Positions 1-8,757 of a stretch of DNA of 60,664 bases are shown here, one piece after another. This stretch comes from an uncultured Clostridia bacterium (GTDB lineage: Bacteria > Bacillota > Clostridia > TANB77 > CAG-465). The position numbers and the translations under genes were made by a program. Position 1 is the first letter of the stretch. Each line of letters begins with the position of its first letter. The stretch spans positions 1 to 60,664 of the forward strand of contig CAKPOO010000009.1 in assembly GCA_934169925.1 (NCBI GenBank). Reading direction: 5' to 3'. The notes beneath the pieces were generated by a model. That model saw only the letters and a list, made by a program, of their open reading frames with translations. It searched no databases and had not been told where the DNA came from.

Positions 1-1
1 A

Positions 2-38
2 AAAGGTGTCAACAAATATAATCATTGTTCACACCTTT
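2..38 (-). terminator. Intrinsic terminator downstream of secA
   Basis: On the minus strand AAAGGTGT and ACACCTTT pair, and an inner AACAA/TTGTT extends the stem after one mismatch. The T-tract would start at the very edge of the window, so only part of it can be seen. Confidence 0.6.
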
Positions 39-131
39 ATTTTACTACATATTTTTAATATTTTGTGGACAAGTTATTAAACTCGAACCAATTTATAATT
101 TTTATAATTATAAGTTTTCTCTTATTTTATA

Positions 132-2888
132 CTACTTTCCACAGCATTGTTTGTATTTTTTTCCCGAACCACATGGACAAGGTTCATTTCTACCAATTTT
201 TTTACCAACTCTTACTGGTTCTTTTTTTTCAGGCTCAGAAGAACCTGCATTGTTAGTAGACATATTAACTATTTTTTCCTTGCCAATATTTAATTTTTGC
301 ATATCTTCTTCTTTTTTCATTTTTATAGAAAATACAGCTTTTGTAGCATCTTCTTGTATAGAATCAACTAATTCTTCAAACATGTTGTAGCATTCTATTT
401 TATATGCTTCAAGTGGATTAGTTTGAGCATATGCTCTTAAACCAATTCCTTCTTTTAAATCAGATATTGCATCTATGTGATCTATCCATTTATCATTTAC
501 AGTTTTTAAAACTATCATTTTTTCAAAGTTGTTTATAATATAATCTTTTTGTAAAGCTATTGCCTCTTTATGATTTTCTGCATAAATAGCTTTTACTTTT
601 TCTTCAATCATATTTATAAAATAATCAACTTCTAAAGATTCAACCTCATCTTTTACAACAATGTTGTCTCTTCCAAAAATATTTTTTAACACAGCATTCA
701 TACTTTCAAAATCAATATCATCTAAGTTTTGTGCTTGCGCTACGTATAATGAAACAATTTTTTCTATTTTAGCATTTGCAAGTTTAAATACAATTTCTGA
801 TATATTTTCAGTATTTAATACATCTCTTCTTTGTTCATAAATAATTTCTCTTTGAGTATTCATAACATCATCATACTCAAGAACATTTTTTCTAATTGAG
901 AAGTTTCTTCCCTCTATCTTCTTTTGAGCTGTTTCTATAGCACCACTTATCATCTTATGTTGTATAGCCATATCTTCTGGTACATTCATAGCATCAACTA
1001 GTACTTTAATTTTATCAGATCCAAATAGTTTCATAAGATCATCTTCAAAAGAAATGAAAAATTGAGTTTGACCAGGATCACCTTGACGTCCAGCACGACC
1101 TCTTAACTGATCATCTATACGTCTTGATTCATGTCTTTCACTACCTATAATTTTTAAGCCACCAACAGCTAAAACTTTTTTCTTTTCTTCTTCAATCTCA
1201 GGGCCATATTTTGCTTCAATTTTCTTTATATCTTCTTTTGCTTTTTTAACTTCATCATTTTCAAAAGTAACAGGAGTTATTGCCATTTCAATAATTTCAT
1301 CTTCGTAACCGATCTTTTTTAGTTCTTCTTTTACTATATATTCAAGGTTACCACCAAGAGCAATATCAGTTCCACGTCCTGCCATATTAGTAGCAATGGT
1401 AACTGCTTTATATTTACCTGCTTGTGCTATAATTTCAGCTTCTTTTTCATGAAATTTAGCATTTAATACATGATGAGGTATTTTTTCTCTTTTTAATAAT
1501 GAACTTATAATCTCTGATTTATCAACAGAAACAGTACCTACTAAAACTGGTTGACCAATTTCATAACTTTCTTTTACTTCTTTTACAATTGCCTCATATT
1601 TACCTTTTTGAGTTTTATATATAACATCATTTTTGTCATTTCTTATAACTGGTTTATTTGTTGGTATTTCTATTACATCTAATTTATATATACCTTTAAA
1701 TTCGTCTTCTTCTGTTTTTGCTGTACCAGTCATACCTGCAAGTTTTGAATATAATCTAAAGTAATTTTGGAAAGTAATTGTTGCAAGTGTTTGTGATTCA
1801 GATGCAATTTTTACTCCCTCTTTTGCTTCAATTGCTTGATGTAATCCGTCACTATATCTTCTTCCAACCATTATACGTCCTGTAAATTCATCAACAATTA
1901 AAACTTGGCCATCTCTTACTATATAGTCTACATCTTTTTTCATTATACCATAAGCACGAATTGCTTGGTTTATATGTTGAGATATTTCTAAATTATTTAC
2001 GTCTGACAAATCTTCAATTCCAAAATATTTTTCTGCTTTTTTTGTACCAGTTTCAGAAAGAGCAACTGTTTTTGCTTTTAAATCTACAATATAATCATAA
2101 TCATTATCAGCTTCATCCATGTGTTTGTCATCATCTTCAATTACAAATTTTGCTTTAAGACCTTTTGCAAATTTATCAGCTTTAACATAAATATCACTTT
2201 GCTTATCTACCATTCCTGAAATTATAAGAGGAGTACGAGCCTCATCAATTAAAATACTATCTATTTCATCGACAATAGCATAATTAAGACCTCTTTGAAC
2301 CATAGATTCTTTGGACATAGTCATATTATCTCTTAAATAATCAAATCCAAATTCATTATTTGTACCATATGTAATATCTGCACTGTATGCTTGTTTTTTT
2401 GCATCTGGCATCATACCAGATATAACAAGACCAACGCTTAAGCCTAAAAATCTATATAGTTTCCCCATCCAAACACTATCACGTTTTGCAAGGTAATCAT
2501 TAACTGTTACAACATGAACACCTTTTCCAGATAATGCATTTAAATATACAGGAAGTGTTGCAACCAAAGTTTTACCTTCACCAGTTTTCATTTCTGCAAT
2601 TCTTCCTTGATGCAAAATAATACCACCAATTATTTGAACTCTAAAATGTTTTAAACCTAGAATTCTTCTACTTGCTTCAACAACAGTAGCATAAGCTTCT
2701 GGTAATATATCATCTAAAGTTTCACCATTTTTCAATCTTTCTTTAAATTTTTCAGTATGTGATACTAATTCTTCATCAGATATATTTTCATACTCTTTTT
2801 GATAATTTTCAACTTTATCAACAAGAGGTAATATCTTATTAATTTCTCTTTGGCTATATGAACCAAATATTTTTTCCAATAACTTCAT
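132..2888 (-). CDS. secA: Preprotein translocase ATPase SecA
   Basis: SecA is the cytoplasmic motor ATPase that pushes unfolded preproteins through SecYEG. The 918-residue protein has the usual family length. Walker A (MKTGEGKT) lies near residue 100 and the DEAD-like DEID motif near residue 208, followed by helicase-type motifs including TNMAGRGTDI and the GRAGRQGDPG segment. The C-terminus is a zinc-binding SEC-C tail (CPCGSGKKYKQCC), which in other bacteria contacts SecB or ribosomes. The ATG is preceded by an aggagg-type ribosome site. A promoter lies just upstream and a terminator just inside the window edge, so it appears to be transcribed alone. Confidence 0.98.
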   Translation of the reverse strand: MKLLEKIFGSYSQREINKILPLVDKVENYQKEYENISDEELVSHTEKFKERLKNGETLDDILPEAYATVVEASRRILGLKHFRVQIIGGIILHQGRIAEMKTGEGKTLVATLPVYLNALSGKGVHVVTVNDYLAKRDSVWMGKLYRFLGLSVGLVISGMMPDAKKQAYSADITYGTNNEFGFDYLRDNMTMSKESMVQRGLNYAIVDEIDSILIDEARTPLIISGMVDKQSDIYVKADKFAKGLKAKFVIEDDDKHMDEADNDYDYIVDLKAKTVALSETGTKKAEKYFGIEDLSDVNNLEISQHINQAIRAYGIMKKDVDYIVRDGQVLIVDEFTGRIMVGRRYSDGLHQAIEAKEGVKIASESQTLATITFQNYFRLYSKLAGMTGTAKTEEDEFKGIYKLDVIEIPTNKPVIRNDKNDVIYKTQKGKYEAIVKEVKESYEIGQPVLVGTVSVDKSEIISSLLKREKIPHHVLNAKFHEKEAEIIAQAGKYKAVTIATNMAGRGTDIALGGNLEYIVKEELKKIGYEDEIIEMAITPVTFENDEVKKAKEDIKKIEAKYGPEIEEEKKKVLAVGGLKIIGSERHESRRIDDQLRGRAGRQGDPGQTQFFISFEDDLMKLFGSDKIKVLVDAMNVPEDMAIQHKMISGAIETAQKKIEGRNFSIRKNVLEYDDVMNTQREIIYEQRRDVLNTENISEIVFKLANAKIEKIVSLYVAQAQNLDDIDFESMNAVLKNIFGRDNIVVKDEVESLEVDYFINMIEEKVKAIYAENHKEAIALQKDYIINNFEKMIVLKTVNDKWIDHIDAISDLKEGIGLRAYAQTNPLEAYKIECYNMFEELVDSIQEDATKAVFSIKMKKEEDMQKLNIGKEKIVNMSTNNAGSSEPEKKEPVRVGKKIGRNEPCPCGSGKKYKQCCGK

Positions 2889-2917
2889 AGTTAACCTCCT
2901 ACTTGTAAATCAATTAA

Positions 2918-2945
2918 ATTATACCACAAAATATTATAAAATCAA
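2918..2945 (-). promoter_or_regulatory. Predicted promoter of secA
   Basis: On the minus strand a TTGATT box lies 16 bp from TATAAT. The predicted RNA start is about 25 nt before the secA ATG. Confidence 0.55.
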
Positions 2946-3009
2946 TTAAAAATATGTATATTATTTAAGATTTAAGAATATATATATTACTAATTGAGGT
3001 AAATGTTTT

Positions 3010-3519
3010 ATGTTTGTTATTAATTTTAAACTTGATGCAAAAAAAATTATATTTTCATGTATACTTATAGCAGGAGTTATTGCTACTATTATTGAATTTT
3101 CAAATAAAGATATAAAGCTTGTTGATGTTAATGCTGATACCACTTATGACTATATCTTTACTGAAGAAAATTATACAACTTTATTAAACCAAATTCACTC
3201 AAATATTGATGCAAGTGTTGGTAAAACTGTAAAAATTTCTGGATTTGTATATACAATGCCTGATTTTAAAGAAAATTACTTTGTATGTGGAAGAAATGTT
3301 ATAGAAAATAGTCAAGATAAAGTTGCAGGTTTTCTTTGCAAATCGGAAGAAAAACCAAAATTACAAGAAAATGAATGGGTTGAAATTACCGGTATAATCA
3401 TAAAAGGAGATTATAATGGTCAAATGCCAATTATTAAAGTTGGTAGTTTAAATAAAATTGTAGCACCTGCTAATACTTTTGTTGAAGATAAAACAAATAA
3501 TGAAGGAAATAATTCATAA
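3010..3519 (+). CDS. Membrane-anchored protein with a YcgQ C-terminal-like (DUF1980) domain
   Basis: A 169-residue protein. Residues ~10-30 form one hydrophobic segment, probably a signal anchor, so the rest should face outward. The soluble part has the stretch VGKTVKISGFVYTMPDFKENYF and the later NEWVEITGII. This resembles the C-terminal domain of YcgQ/TIGR03943 proteins, the partners of YcgR-type permeases. That domain normally follows several membrane helices, while here it stands alone with a single anchor. The function of the family is not known. The ATG has a GAGGT ribosome site about 9 nt upstream. It is divergent from secA and converges on the lytic transglycosylase gene. Confidence 0.6.
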   Translation: MFVINFKLDAKKIIFSCILIAGVIATIIEFSNKDIKLVDVNADTTYDYIFTEENYTTLLNQIHSNIDASVGKTVKISGFVYTMPDFKENYFVCGRNVIENSQDKVAGFLCKSEEKPKLQENEWVEITGIIIKGDYNGQMPIIKVGSLNKIVAPANTFVEDKTNNEGNNS

Positions 3520-3562
3520 AAAAAATTACCATTATATCACACGAATTTGATATAATGGTAAT
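3518..3562 (-). terminator. Intrinsic terminator of the lytic transglycosylase gene
   Basis: A perfect 15-bp stem (3525-3539 with 3548-3562) and 8-nt loop. Seven or more U residues follow on the minus-strand transcript. No T-tract follows on the plus strand, so the hairpin serves mainly the minus-strand gene. Confidence 0.85.
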
Positions 3563-3579
3563 TAAACTAAAAGATAGAC

Positions 3580-4341
3580 TTATAGACTGTTATAATACTC
3601 ATATATTTCCAAAACTGCTTTTGTATATTTTGTACTATAAACTCCGTTACTCCAGGCTTTTTCTGCACGTGAATACCCCATATTATAAATCATCAAAACT
3701 TGATTTAACTGCGTATCTGCAGCTCCAGCTCGACTAAGGAATATGCAACCAGCTAAAATGTTTTGATAAGGATCAAACAAATCATTGATATCATAATTAT
3801 CACTTAAGAATTTCTTATTGCAATCATTAATTTGCATTAGTCCACTATCTTTTGTTGCACTCCTACAATTTGGATCAAACTTTGATTCTACTTCAATCAC
3901 GGCAAGAATAAGTTGCACTGGTATGCTAAATCTTTCTGAACACTCATAAATGTAATCCTGTTCATCTTTTGAAAGTGGAACATCATAATAACGTTTAGAT
4001 AAAGTATCATCTTGTGTTTTTAGATCTTCACTTTCTCCCCCTTTTTCTTCGTTTAGAGTGGAAATACCTTCAACTGCTAAGTCATTTGAATCACCCTCGA
4101 ATTTTGATTCAATCTCAGCTGTTTTTTCTTCTAACTCATTTTTTGTAACTGTAAGCCGTTCTGAATCTTTAGTTACATAAACATCATTAGTTTCTTTGTC
4201 ATAAGTTAGGGTTTCCTTTTCTTCAACTTCGTCAAAGGCAAGTGTAATACTTTCTTCAGACAAAGCTGCTGACTTAGCTACTACTATGTTAAAACTAATT
4301 AAAACTAGTATTAGTGCGCCAAGTCTTAGCTTTTTCTTCAT
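3580..4341 (-). CDS. Secreted lytic transglycosylase (SLT domain)
   Basis: A 253-residue exported peptidoglycan-cleaving enzyme. The N-terminus is a signal peptide or anchor (KKKLRLGALILVLISFNIVV), followed by a ~95-residue acidic, Ser/Thr-rich linker. The C-terminal ~120 residues are a goose-lysozyme-like SLT domain with the catalytic-type Glu in AVIEVESKFDP, the DSGLMQIN motif and the MIYNMGY motif. The family cuts MurNAc-GlcNAc bonds and leaves 1,6-anhydroMurNAc ends. The ATG follows a ggagg site. It has its own consensus promoter and terminator, so it is monocistronic. Confidence 0.9.
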   Translation of the reverse strand: MKKKLRLGALILVLISFNIVVAKSAALSEESITLAFDEVEEKETLTYDKETNDVYVTKDSERLTVTKNELEEKTAEIESKFEGDSNDLAVEGISTLNEEKGGESEDLKTQDDTLSKRYYDVPLSKDEQDYIYECSERFSIPVQLILAVIEVESKFDPNCRSATKDSGLMQINDCNKKFLSDNYDINDLFDPYQNILAGCIFLSRAGAADTQLNQVLMIYNMGYSRAEKAWSNGVYSTKYTKAVLEIYEYYNSL

Positions 4342-4395
4342 GGTTCTTTCCTCCTTAATTAAATAGAAATTAAATTATGTAAAATTGCATTATTT

Positions 4396-4424
4396 ATTAT
4401 AGCACAATTTATTCGCCTTGTCAA
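4396..4424 (-). promoter_or_regulatory. Consensus promoter of the lytic transglycosylase gene
   Basis: TTGACA, 17-bp spacer ending in TGC, TATAAT on the minus strand, giving a predicted leader of about 50 nt. Confidence 0.8.
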
Positions 4425-4465
4425 AATTTTATTAGCTTTACGACAATATTAGTGAAAAAAGTATA

Positions 4466-4496
4466 AAAAAATTATGGATTTTCATCCATAATTTTT
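4466..4496 (-). terminator. Intrinsic terminator of the acyl-CoA synthetase gene
   Basis: A 13-bp stem (AAAAATTATGGAT with ATCCATAATTTTT) and short loop right after the stop codon. Confidence 0.8.
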
Positions 4497-4501
4497 GAAT
4501 A

Positions 4502-6259
4502 TTAACATTTTGTTTTTATTTCTTCAAATCTTCTTATCTTCATAGTAGTAGTTTTTGCAAACTCACCTTTTTTTATTTCTAATTTTTTTATAGCCTTATA
4601 TCCAACTAAAGTTTTATTTACTTGTTTTATTTGATTCCAAAGCATTTTATACACTTCTTCATCAGATGGAATATTGTCTTTTCCAAATTGTTCTTCTAAG
4701 TATTTTTCATTTACTCTAACTCTAGCTGTAACAACAAGTTCTAAGTTATCTTTTTCATCTTTTGCACCATAAACAAAAGATTCTTCTACTAAATCAAGTC
4801 TATTTAATATTGTTTCAATTTCTTCTGGAAATATTTTTTTACCATTTGATGTAACAATAACATTTTTACTTCTACCTGTAAGAACAAGATTACCTTTTAC
4901 ATCAAAATATCCAAGATCTCCTGTATACAACCATCCATTTTTAATAGTTTTTTTAGTTTCTTCTGGCATTTTGTAATATCCCATCATTACATTATCACCT
5001 TTTACAATTACCTCACCAATGTTACTTGATTCATTTTCATTTTGACTCAAATCAATTCTAACATCAGTATTATACATTGCTTTTCCACAAGTTCCTGCAA
5101 CTCTAGTTTTTATTCTTGTTCCAGTTATAAAAGGAGCTGTTTCTGTAGAACCAAAACCTTGTAAGAAGATAATTCCATAATTTTCAAACTTCTCAATTAT
5201 TTCCTTATCTATAGGTGCTGCACCACAAAATATTATTTTTAGATTTCCACCTAGAGATTCATGTATTTGTTTAAATAATTTTCTTCTAAAATCAATACCT
5301 ATCTTACTAAGTGCACTTGCTACTTTACCAGCAGTTTTTACTAAATTTTCTTTTTTTGTTTCAGCTATTTTTTTATCTATCTTTTTGCTTAAATTTTCTA
5401 TTAATGCTGGCACAGCAATTAATATATCAGGTTGTATATCTTGCATATCTTTTGCAACATATTTTAATCCCTCACAAATACCAATTGTACCACCTACACT
5501 AGTTAACCACAAAAAATCAGCAGTACATTCATAAGTATGATGCATTGGAAGAATTGAAAGCGATGTATAATCTTTCATTGCTGGTACTATTTGAGCAGCT
5601 CCAATTACATTTGCCATCAAATTTTTGTGAGAAATCATAACACCTTTTGGTGTTCCTGTTGTACCAGATGTAAATAACAAAACTCTAAATTCTTCTTGAT
5701 CTATTTTTATTTTTAAATATGATTTATCTTTTTTTAGTAATCTATTACCTTCTTTTACAATTTGATCAAAAGAAAATGAACCTTCATCAGATTTTATTTT
5801 ATCCATATTTATATATATAAAATCTTTTGGTAAATCTTTTTTTATACTTTCTATAACATCAGCTTTTCTATCTGCATAAACTATACATTTTGCCTCTGAT
5901 CTTTTAAGCAGATTTAAAATTTCATTTGCAGGCAATTCTTTATCAAGTGGAACTATAACACCTACACCACAAATAGTTGCCATATATGTAACAAACCATC
6001 TATAGCTATTTTGACCAATTACTGCTATTTTTTCTCCTTTAAGATTAAATTTATTAATTAAAACTGTACCTAAAGAATCAATATCTTCCTTTAACTTTTT
6101 ATATGTTATATTTTCAAATTTTCTAGTTTTAGGATTTTTTTCTTTAAAAGCGATTTTTTCACCAAATTGTGTATATCTTGTATTTACAATCTCTTTTAAA
6201 TTTTTAAATTTTTCTAATTTTATAACTTCATCGTTTTTACCGTTAATTTCAATATCCAT
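4502..6259 (-). CDS. AMP-forming long-chain acyl-CoA synthetase
   Basis: A 585-residue member of the ANL adenylating superfamily, which activates a fatty acid to acyl-AMP and then acyl-CoA. Visible motifs are the P-loop LFTSGTTGTPKG near residue 200, the QGFGSTE motif, and the YTGDLGYFD hinge region. The C-terminus carries the GEFAKTTTMKIRR lysine loop. I start the gene at the ATG at 6259, which has a GGAGGAAG ribosome site. The reading frame stays open 93 bases further upstream, but a consensus promoter lies inside that stretch. The exact chain-length preference cannot be read from sequence. Confidence 0.9.
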   Translation of the reverse strand: MDIEINGKNDEVIKLEKFKNLKEIVNTRYTQFGEKIAFKEKNPKTRKFENITYKKLKEDIDSLGTVLINKFNLKGEKIAVIGQNSYRWFVTYMATICGVGVIVPLDKELPANEILNLLKRSEAKCIVYADRKADVIESIKKDLPKDFIYINMDKIKSDEGSFSFDQIVKEGNRLLKKDKSYLKIKIDQEEFRVLLFTSGTTGTPKGVMISHKNLMANVIGAAQIVPAMKDYTSLSILPMHHTYECTADFLWLTSVGGTIGICEGLKYVAKDMQDIQPDILIAVPALIENLSKKIDKKIAETKKENLVKTAGKVASALSKIGIDFRRKLFKQIHESLGGNLKIIFCGAAPIDKEIIEKFENYGIIFLQGFGSTETAPFITGTRIKTRVAGTCGKAMYNTDVRIDLSQNENESSNIGEVIVKGDNVMMGYYKMPEETKKTIKNGWLYTGDLGYFDVKGNLVLTGRSKNVIVTSNGKKIFPEEIETILNRLDLVEESFVYGAKDEKDNLELVVTARVRVNEKYLEEQFGKDNIPSDEEVYKMLWNQIKQVNKTLVGYKAIKKLEIKKGEFAKTTTMKIRRFEEIKTKC

Positions 6260-6281
6260 GATATCTTCCTCCACATTTTGT

Positions 6282-6310
6282 ATTATATAATTGATAAATA
6301 AATTTGTCAA
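6282..6310 (-). promoter_or_regulatory. Consensus promoter of the acyl-CoA synthetase gene
   Basis: TTGACA, 17 bp, TATAAT on the minus strand. It lies between the chosen start and the upstream ATG in the same frame, which rules against the longer protein. Confidence 0.8.
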
Positions 6311-6359
6311 ATAAGTACTATCTTTAAAAACTTTTTTTATTATAAAATGCAAAAGAAAA

Positions 6360-6379
6360 AAAGAGTATTTCTACTCTTT
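6360..6379 (-). terminator. Intrinsic terminator after ytfJ-like gene
   Basis: AAAGAGTA/TACTCTTT hairpin with a U-run on the minus-strand RNA. The ytfJ-like stop codon sits inside the stem-loop. Confidence 0.75.
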
Positions 6380-6793
6380 TTCAACTTCAATATAACATTC
6401 CTTTTTATCTTTATTACAAATAGCATCTGAAACTTTATCAAAAGCTGTTGGAATAAGTTCTATTAATTTATCTACTGGTGTACTACCATCTACAGAAAGT
6501 AATTTTACATTTCCATCTTTTACAATTAAAAAAGCTTCTGGGGTTATATTTACACCAGCACCACTACCTCCACCAAAAGGTAAATTTGCATTTTCTGAAA
6601 ATTTGTTTAATTTATTTGTATTAAATTCACTACCACCTGCAGCAAATCCAAATGATACTTTAGACACAGGAATTACTAAAGTTCCATCTTTACTTTCAAC
6701 ACTTTTTCCTATTATTTTATTTACATCTATCATATTTTCAATTGATGTCATTGCAGTAATCATTAAATTTTCTATCGGACACTTTTTTTCCAT
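6371..6793 (-). CDS. ytfJ: YtfJ/GerW-family sporulation protein
   Basis: A 140-residue protein with the typical family layout. An N-terminal helix (PIENLMITAMTSIENMID) leads into a beta domain with VIPVSKVSFGFAAGGSEF, and then a glycine-rich loop (PFGGGSGAGVNITPEAFLIV). In Bacillus subtilis ytfJ is expressed in the forespore and the protein is linked to germination. The ATG has an aggagg site placed inside the end of the upstream DUF2953 gene, so translation is probably coupled. Its presence supports a spore-forming host. Confidence 0.9.
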   Translation of the reverse strand: MEKKCPIENLMITAMTSIENMIDVNKIIGKSVESKDGTLVIPVSKVSFGFAAGGSEFNTNKLNKFSENANLPFGGGSGAGVNITPEAFLIVKDGNVKLLSVDGSTPVDKLIELIPTAFDKVSDAICNKDKKECYIEVEKE

Positions 6794-7400
6794 GTATATA
6801 CCTCCTAAAAATTAAATATATAAATCTTATTAATATACCCATAGTATTTGCAAAATTTAAAAATATTATACAATTTATACTAAAGTTTGATACATTACTA
6901 TTTGATGAATATATATTAATTTTAGTGTTTTTAAAATTGATATTTTTCTCAAAAAATTTAAAAAATATTGAAATAACTGTATTTAAACTTGTAACTAAAT
7001 ATGCATTAAATATATAATCAATAAATTTAATATCAAGATTTAAATTAATGCTTCTTAATTTAGTTGTTCTTTTTAAATATCTTAGTTGAATTTTTGTTAT
7101 TTTTTTACTAAATGTATCTTTTTTACTTAGATATTTTTCAATTGTTTCAATTAATACTTCATTTGATAACTTTTTTAATTTATTTTTTATTTCTTTTTTT
7201 CTTTCTGACATTTTTTTGTTTTCATTTTTATTTAATTTAATTTTAAATACTCTAAAAAAGTTTAGGAAATAAACAGATACATAGTTATTATTTTTAGAAT
7301 TTTCAGTACTATCTTTACTGTTATATTTTATCTTTACTTTTAGTGGAAACATATATTTTAATAAATTTTTTATTATAATAAAAAGAATAAGGAATTTCAT
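6738..7400 (-). CDS. DUF2953 (YtfI-like) protein
   Basis: A 220-residue, lysine- and asparagine-rich protein with a hydrophobic N-terminus, a central charged helix region (residues ~60-110) and a C-terminal region matching the DUF2953 pattern (IDYIFNAYLVTSLNTVISI, then NFANTMGILIRFIYLIFRR). In Bacilli and Clostridia this family sits directly upstream of ytfJ, as it does here. The gene overlaps the ytfJ-like start by 56 bases, an unusually long overlap. The start has an AGGTGA ribosome site. The biochemical role is not known. Confidence 0.75.
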   Translation of the reverse strand: MKFLILFIIIKNLLKYMFPLKVKIKYNSKDSTENSKNNNYVSVYFLNFFRVFKIKLNKNENKKMSERKKEIKNKLKKLSNEVLIETIEKYLSKKDTFSKKITKIQLRYLKRTTKLRSINLNLDIKFIDYIFNAYLVTSLNTVISIFFKFFEKNINFKNTKINIYSSNSNVSNFSINCIIFLNFANTMGILIRFIYLIFRRYIHGKKVSDRKFNDYCNDIN

Positions 7401-7451
7401 ACTTTCACCTTAATATATTTTTCCAATTATAACCATAAATTATGCAAAAAA

Positions 7452-7475
7452 AAGAATAACAAATCTGTTATTCTT
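7452..7475 (-). terminator. Intrinsic terminator at the end of obg
   Basis: AAGAATAACA and TGTTATTCTT pair around a 4-nt loop, followed by a U-run on the minus strand. The obg stop codon lies within the hairpin. Confidence 0.8.
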
Positions 7476-8742
7476 CATATTCCATTTGATATCCTAAAAC
7501 ATCAATGGTATCACCACTTTTTAATCCTTTTTCTCTTAATTTATCCATAACTCCCATATTATTTAATACTCTTTGCATATACTGTCTTGATTCAATATCA
7601 AAAATATTAACTTTCATCATCAATCTTTCTATTGGTTCTCCGTAAACTAAATAATAATCTTCTGATTTTTTCTCTACATAGAAATTTTGATCAACAACTT
7701 CATTTTGTCCATAATTTTCGTCTATTTCAACAATATCTTCTTTAGGAATACTTTCAAGTTCTTTAGCTAAATATTCAACTACTTCATCAACACCTTGCTT
7801 TGTTGCTGCAGATGTTTTAAATAGCTTTAATCCTTTTTCATTACATACTTTTTCTAGCTGTTTAAAGTTTTCATCATCAAGTGTAACATCTGACTTATTT
7901 GCAACTACAATTTGCTTTTTAGATGCTAATTTTTTACTATATTTTTTTAATTCTTCATTTATTTTATAAAAATCATCAACTGGATTTCTTCCTTCACTTC
8001 CAGAAATATCAATTACATGTAATAGAAGTCTTGTTCTTTCAACATGTTTTAAAAATGTAAGACCAAGACCAACACCATCACTTGCACCTTCAATTATACC
8101 TGGAATATCTGCCATTACAAAAGCTTTACCAGATTTTGGCTTTACTACACCTAGTGCTGGCTCTAATGTTGTAAAATGATAATTTGCAATTTTAGGTCTT
8201 GCAGATGAAACAGTTGATATAATTGTTGATTTACCAACATTTGGAAAACCTATAAGACCAACATCGGCAAGCATTTTAAGTTCAAGTTCAATATTTTTTT
8301 CTATACCTTTTTGACCATTTTCAGCAAAATTTGGTACTTGTCTTGTAGGAGTTGCAAATCTTGAATTACCTCTTCCACCTTTTCCACCTTTTGCTATTAA
8401 AAATTCATCACCATCTTTTGAAAGGTCAGCTACTATTACGTCTTTGTCTATATCTTTAATTATAGTCCCCTTTGGTACTGGTATATAAATATCTTCTCCT
8501 GATTTTCCTGTTTTTCTTGCACCATCACCTTTTTTACCATCTTCAGCTTTAAATATTTTTCTATATCTAAAATCAAGTAATGTTGTCATATCTTTGTCGA
8601 CTTTAAAAATAACGCTTCCGCCTCTTCCACCGTCTCCACCATCAGGTCCACCATTTGCAACATATTTTTCTCTTCTAAAACTTATTGCTCCAGGTCCACC
8701 ATTTCCTGATTTTACTGTTATTTTTGCATAATCTATTAACAT
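7468..8742 (-). CDS. obg: GTPase Obg/CgtA
   Basis: A 424-residue Obg GTPase, which acts in 50S ribosome assembly and stress or sporulation control. The N-terminal glycine-rich Obg fold (residues 1-158) has GGPGAISFRREKYV and GGDGGRGG. The G domain follows with GFPNVGKST (G1), TTLEP (G2 region), DIPGI (G3) and NKSD (G4). A C-terminal OCT domain ends in GDTIDVLGYQMEYEE. The start has an aggag site and lies 15 bases after trpS, so the two genes are probably co-transcribed. Confidence 0.97.
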   Translation of the reverse strand: MLIDYAKITVKSGNGGPGAISFRREKYVANGGPDGGDGGRGGSVIFKVDKDMTTLLDFRYRKIFKAEDGKKGDGARKTGKSGEDIYIPVPKGTIIKDIDKDVIVADLSKDGDEFLIAKGGKGGRGNSRFATPTRQVPNFAENGQKGIEKNIELELKMLADVGLIGFPNVGKSTIISTVSSARPKIANYHFTTLEPALGVVKPKSGKAFVMADIPGIIEGASDGVGLGLTFLKHVERTRLLLHVIDISGSEGRNPVDDFYKINEELKKYSKKLASKKQIVVANKSDVTLDDENFKQLEKVCNEKGLKLFKTSAATKQGVDEVVEYLAKELESIPKEDIVEIDENYGQNEVVDQNFYVEKKSEDYYLVYGEPIERLMMKVNIFDIESRQYMQRVLNNMGVMDKLREKGLKSGDTIDVLGYQMEYEE

Positions 8743-8757
8743 ATATTCTCCTTTTTA

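Noticed and set aside
4502..6352. A longer acyl-CoA synthetase beginning at 6352
   Set aside because: The extra 31 codons contain the -35 and -10 boxes of the gene's own promoter, and the ATG at 6259 has the ribosome site.
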